DNA from: Micromonospora sp. WMMD1082
GTDB taxonomy: Bacteria; Actinomycetota; Actinomycetes; Mycobacteriales; Micromonosporaceae
NCBI RefSeq assembly: GCF_029626175.1
Contig: NZ_JARUBM010000002.1
Location: 1,302,001 to 1,366,000, forward strand
Length of the DNA stretch: 64,000 nt
Direction of reading: 5' to 3'
Every line of letters starts with the position of its first letter. Within the stretch, counting starts at the first letter, position 1. Positions 61,210 through 64,000 of the stretch are shown piece by piece. The translations under genes were made by a program, and so were the position numbers. The notes below the pieces were generated by a model. That model saw only the letters and a program-made list of their open reading frames with translations, had not been told where the DNA came from and searched no databases.

Positions 61210-63135
61210 TCACGGCTCGGTGCCATACGTCGCGCCTGAATGGTTCTGTGCAGCGATCCGAGCACGCCAGAAGCTTGCGGCATCCTGGCCACCCTGCATT
61301 GCGTTGAACTCGTCCGTTCTGATCGCCAGAGCTGCGGCGGGTGGTGTGCCTTCGACGAAGGACTCGAGACTGCGGTTGAGGGCGCTGCCGCCGAGGAAGT
61401 CGGCATACTCACGGACGGACTGCACCACCGCGAAGCTCGCGGGGTTTCCGTGGACCAATGCGTTGCGAACGCGGCGGCGGCGCGCTTCGAGCACTTTGCC
61501 CTCGGCCGTGTACTCATGGATGAGGGCGCTGTAGGTGGCGTGTTCGCCAATGCTGGTGAACATTCGCGCGATCCAGGCGCGCTCATGCATAAGGCGGCAC
61601 AGCGACAGGAAATCGTCGGCTCGATCGGCGAGAAGCAGGATCCACGGCTGCTTCGGTCGGCTGGAAAACCATTCGACCGTGAGCTCGGTGAGCAGCTCAT
61701 CGCGCCGACCACCGCCGAGTAGGCACATCCCCGCTGCGCGCCGAAGATCCGTGAGCCATCGGGCATGCGGCCAGTGCTCTCCGAGCAGTGCGAAGAGCTT
61801 GTTCGGGTCCATGGCCGCGTGTGCAGCGATGTGCTGCACCACTCGGTCCGAGAGCGGAATCACGCTGCTGATGTCGGCTTCCGACGGCTTCCGCAGCGCC
61901 ATATCGCGGCTGAAGGGGTGATCGGCTGTCGTCTGCACTTCGATGGCCGCAGCCAGGAACTTGGGGAGTTCTACTCGGGCAAGTGCCTCGGCGATCCGCG
62001 GTCCATGTTGTTCGATCGCATCAGCGGTGATCCCAGCTCCATAGTGGTCGTCGGGGAAACCGGTCTCACGCCAAACGGCTGAGAAGCCAACAGAGCCGGG
62101 TTTCCCCGAGCGAATGATGGCGTGCTGAGCTAGCCGCAGACGGATCCCGCCAGCGTTGTGGATCGACACATTCAGGATGGTGTCCACGATGTCGACGGCG
62201 CGCGAGACTGCACCGGCAGCGGTCGTGTTGCCGAGGTCGACGCGCACAAGGATGTCGACGTCGGACTCCTCGTCGACCATCTTCGCAACCTGGAACATAA
62301 GGCCGTCCCGGACCAGCTCCGAGAGCTCTGCCTTGTGGGCGAAGTCCTGCCCGCCAGGCTCGGCGTTCGGAACGGCCCAGTGGGCGTCGAGGAAGGACAC
62401 ACGCCCGGCAGAGAGATGAAGATGAAGGCGTCCTTGGTAGCCCAACCAGACAACGATCGGTTCGACCTGGGCAGGTGTGCCGACGAAGGTACGCGCGTTC
62501 GTCAGCCGCTGATCGAGGGGCACGTCCTTCTCGCCGATGGGGATATCGTTAGGGTCGCGGCCGAAGGCCACGATCGACACGAGATCGCGGAAGGCCCTCT
62601 CCGCGCTGAGGCCCCGCCGCTGCAGTTGCTCGAACAGAAGCTCAGCGATAGGGCGATACTCTCGCCGCGCCAGGGTCCGATCCTGCGCGGTCACGACCAG
62701 ATCGTCCCAGCTGGCGCGTGCCGCATCGTCCGAGCCGAGCTCGGCGAGAAGATCCCGCGCGGTGGAGAGCAGGTTTGTCCAGGCCGCGTCAGTACGAGTG
62801 CCGGGCGGCTGGGCGAGTACCGCCGAGGGGCTCGTGGAGAGCTGCAATAGGGCTGCTCGGAATGCGGACAACTCCCCTGCGATGTGATTGCTGAGGGTTG
62901 CGCCGACCGCAGCTACCGATTCGTCGAGGTCAAACTGGAGAGAGTCGCGGTTGTAGCGCCTCTTCCACGCGTCGGTGCCGCTGGCAAGCTCGACCCACTC
63001 GGCGATCTCCTCGACGATGACCGTGAGCGGCAAAACGCTGCTGAGGCCGTGACGGCGGTCGAGCGATGAGACCAGGGATTTCGGCCAATCGGGACCGTCA
63101 TCGGACCAGTGGTCGCTGACGTTGTGGTCGATCAT
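61210..63135 (-). CDS. Large hypothetical protein with a C-terminal HEPN-type RNase motif
   Basis: A 641-aa soluble protein. The N-terminal 500 residues are not recognised (SVLPLTVIVEEIAEWVELAS, RGLSAERAFRDLVSIVAFGR, IVVWLGYQGRLHLHLSAGRV, AVDIVDTILNVSIHNAGGIR). Near the end VLEARRRRVRNALVHGNPAS carries R557-x4-H562, the R-x(4-6)-H motif of HEPN ribonucleases, followed by the helix FAVVQSVREYADFLGGSALN, as in ApeA-like HEPN modules. HEPN RNases act in abortive infection and toxin systems. It is divergent from the DIP1984 gene. Function is inferred only from this motif. Confidence 0.6.
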   Translation of the reverse strand: MIDHNVSDHWSDDGPDWPKSLVSSLDRRHGLSSVLPLTVIVEEIAEWVELASGTDAWKRRYNRDSLQFDLDESVAAVGATLSNHIAGELSAFRAALLQLSTSPSAVLAQPPGTRTDAAWTNLLSTARDLLAELGSDDAARASWDDLVVTAQDRTLARREYRPIAELLFEQLQRRGLSAERAFRDLVSIVAFGRDPNDIPIGEKDVPLDQRLTNARTFVGTPAQVEPIVVWLGYQGRLHLHLSAGRVSFLDAHWAVPNAEPGGQDFAHKAELSELVRDGLMFQVAKMVDEESDVDILVRVDLGNTTAAGAVSRAVDIVDTILNVSIHNAGGIRLRLAQHAIIRSGKPGSVGFSAVWRETGFPDDHYGAGITADAIEQHGPRIAEALARVELPKFLAAAIEVQTTADHPFSRDMALRKPSEADISSVIPLSDRVVQHIAAHAAMDPNKLFALLGEHWPHARWLTDLRRAAGMCLLGGGRRDELLTELTVEWFSSRPKQPWILLLADRADDFLSLCRLMHERAWIARMFTSIGEHATYSALIHEYTAEGKVLEARRRRVRNALVHGNPASFAVVQSVREYADFLGGSALNRSLESFVEGTPPAAALAIRTDEFNAMQGGQDAASFWRARIAAQNHSGATYGTEP

Positions 63136-63414
63136 TATGGGCGTTCCGTTCAGAGGGGTGTTGCCACGACAATGACCCTGCTGTCGTAGCTGTAGTCACC
63201 ACGGTAGCCACCACCGCACAGCCACCCGTTCGGGGTCGAGGCAGCCGGTCGTCACACTGGACCACACGTTCGCCATGGGCTCGATCCCGACGGGCCGCAG
63301 GCTCCAGTTTGACGCGCACTGATCTGCCGCTACCGGCGCACTGCCCTTGCTTCTCCTTCTTGCCGTCTTTGAATTGGAAGGCGGGATTGATCTTCGCTGG
63401 TCATACTGGTGCCC

Positions 63415-63879
63415 ATGAAGCTTGCTGAGGCTCTTGCGCTGCGCGCGGATGCGGCGCGTCGTGCCGAACAGCTCCGTGCCCGCATCGTCGGCAGCGCTCG
63501 ATACCAGGAGGGTGAGACGCCTGCTGAGGACGCTGTGGCCCTCCTGGCGGAAGCCGGCGAGGTGCTAGGTGAGCTGGAGACGCTAATTCGACGAATCAAC
63601 CGCACCAACGCTGCCACCCCGGTTGACGGTGGCACACTCACCGATGCGCTGGCACGTCGCGACGTGCTTCGTTTGCGGCACCGCATGGTCACCTCTGCCG
63701 CCGACGCCGCTGCCGGGGAGGGGCAGCGCGGGTTTCGGCAGTTGCGGTCGGAACTGAAGATGATCCCGGCCCTGCCGGTGGCGCAACTGCGCAGCCAGGC
63801 CGACGACCTCGCCCGGCAACTCCGCGAGGTCGACACGGTGATCCAACGTACGAACTGGGAGGTCGACCTGCTGGACTGA
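63415..63879 (+). CDS. DIP1984 family protein
   Basis: A 154-aa helical protein starting at ATG 63415 (MKLAEALALRADAARRAEQL, RARIVGSARYQEGETPAEDA, ELETLIRRINRTNAATPVDG, LTDALARRDVLRLRHRMVTS, QLREVDTVIQRTNWEVDLLD). These conserved blocks define the DIP1984 (septicolysin-like) family. Full length. Function is not established; it is often near accessory or toxin genes. It has its own promoter region shared with the divergent HEPN-type gene. Confidence 0.9.
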   Translation: MKLAEALALRADAARRAEQLRARIVGSARYQEGETPAEDAVALLAEAGEVLGELETLIRRINRTNAATPVDGGTLTDALARRDVLRLRHRMVTSAADAAAGEGQRGFRQLRSELKMIPALPVAQLRSQADDLARQLREVDTVIQRTNWEVDLLD

Positions 63880-64000
63880 GAGGTTGCGGAGCAGGTAGCC
63901 GACGTGGAGGCGTGCACGAACCCGAGAGCCGGCGGGTATTCCGGTTCACTCCTGGCGCGCCGAGGGCAGGCGCAGGGGTTCGACTCCCCAGCACACAACG

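Noticed and set aside
63970..64000. T-arm-like sequence GGGGTTCGACTCCCC, possible tRNA 3' end
   Set aside because: No matching 5' acceptor (GTGTGCT) or D/anticodon arms upstream within the expected distance; most likely coincidental.

Overview
This 64 kb window comes from a high-GC Gram-positive chromosome. Composition, frequent GTG starts, and families such as BTAD regulators, GPP34/GOLPH3-like proteins, DUF2637 membrane proteins and a DIP1984 protein all suggest an actinomycete, most likely Micromonosporaceae or a relative (inference; no rRNA or tRNA is present to confirm it). It is a typical accessory region: eight insertion sequences or remnants, several decayed genes, toxin/immunity modules, defence-like genes and one compact metabolic gene cluster. 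No CRISPR array, integrase, tRNA or rRNA gene was recognised.

Layout. 1-6.6 kb: a PD-(D/E)XK-like protein, then a pile-up of insertion sequences. An IS256-family element is interrupted in its right inverted repeat by an ISL3-family element; beyond it lies an IS1634-like remnant cut by an IS701-family element whose transposase carries a nonsense codon and a frameshift. 6.7-14.1 kb: a secreted 2283-aa RHS/YD-repeat protein with a Hint domain and a C-terminal HNH-type (WHH) nuclease tip, followed by a SUKH immunity gene. 14.5-27.2 kb: mostly decayed or defence-like genes. These include IS630 and OLD-ATPase fragments, an XRE-ImmA protease regulator overlapping a tRNA-guanine-transglycosylase-like gene, an Sfp-type phosphopantetheinyl transferase, a CoiA-like nuclease, a broken DNA methyltransferase, a frameshifted Nudix gene, and a CdiA-type tRNase toxin tip with a SitI3-like immunity gene.

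27.5-38.3 kb: a minus-strand, translationally coupled cluster (radical SAM-like protein, phosphoketolase-like ThDP enzyme, enolase-superfamily enzyme, unknown 147-aa protein, HAD protein, methyltransferase, creatininase-family amidohydrolase, PhyH dioxygenase, YrdC/Sua5-like protein), followed upstream by an EamA exporter and an XRE-TPR regulator. It has no NRPS or PKS gene and I do not recognise its product; it is the best candidate here for an undescribed biosynthetic system. 38.7-40.0 kb: a second, different IS256-family element. 40.2-44.0 kb: small genes, a GPP34 protein, an APC permease and a GNAT acetyltransferase.

44.2-55.5 kb: two related membrane signalling loci. One is an Hsp70/actin-fold membrane protein coupled to a membrane-anchored BTAD protein; the other is a LysM-plus-BTAD membrane protein coupled to a DUF2637 membrane protein. 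Between them lie a DUF5954-like gene and an IS4-family element. 55.8-64 kb: a STAND (NB-ARC-like) NTPase with TPRs split by a frameshift, an IS1634-family element with a 15-bp target duplication, a large protein with a HEPN-type RNase motif, and a DIP1984 family gene.
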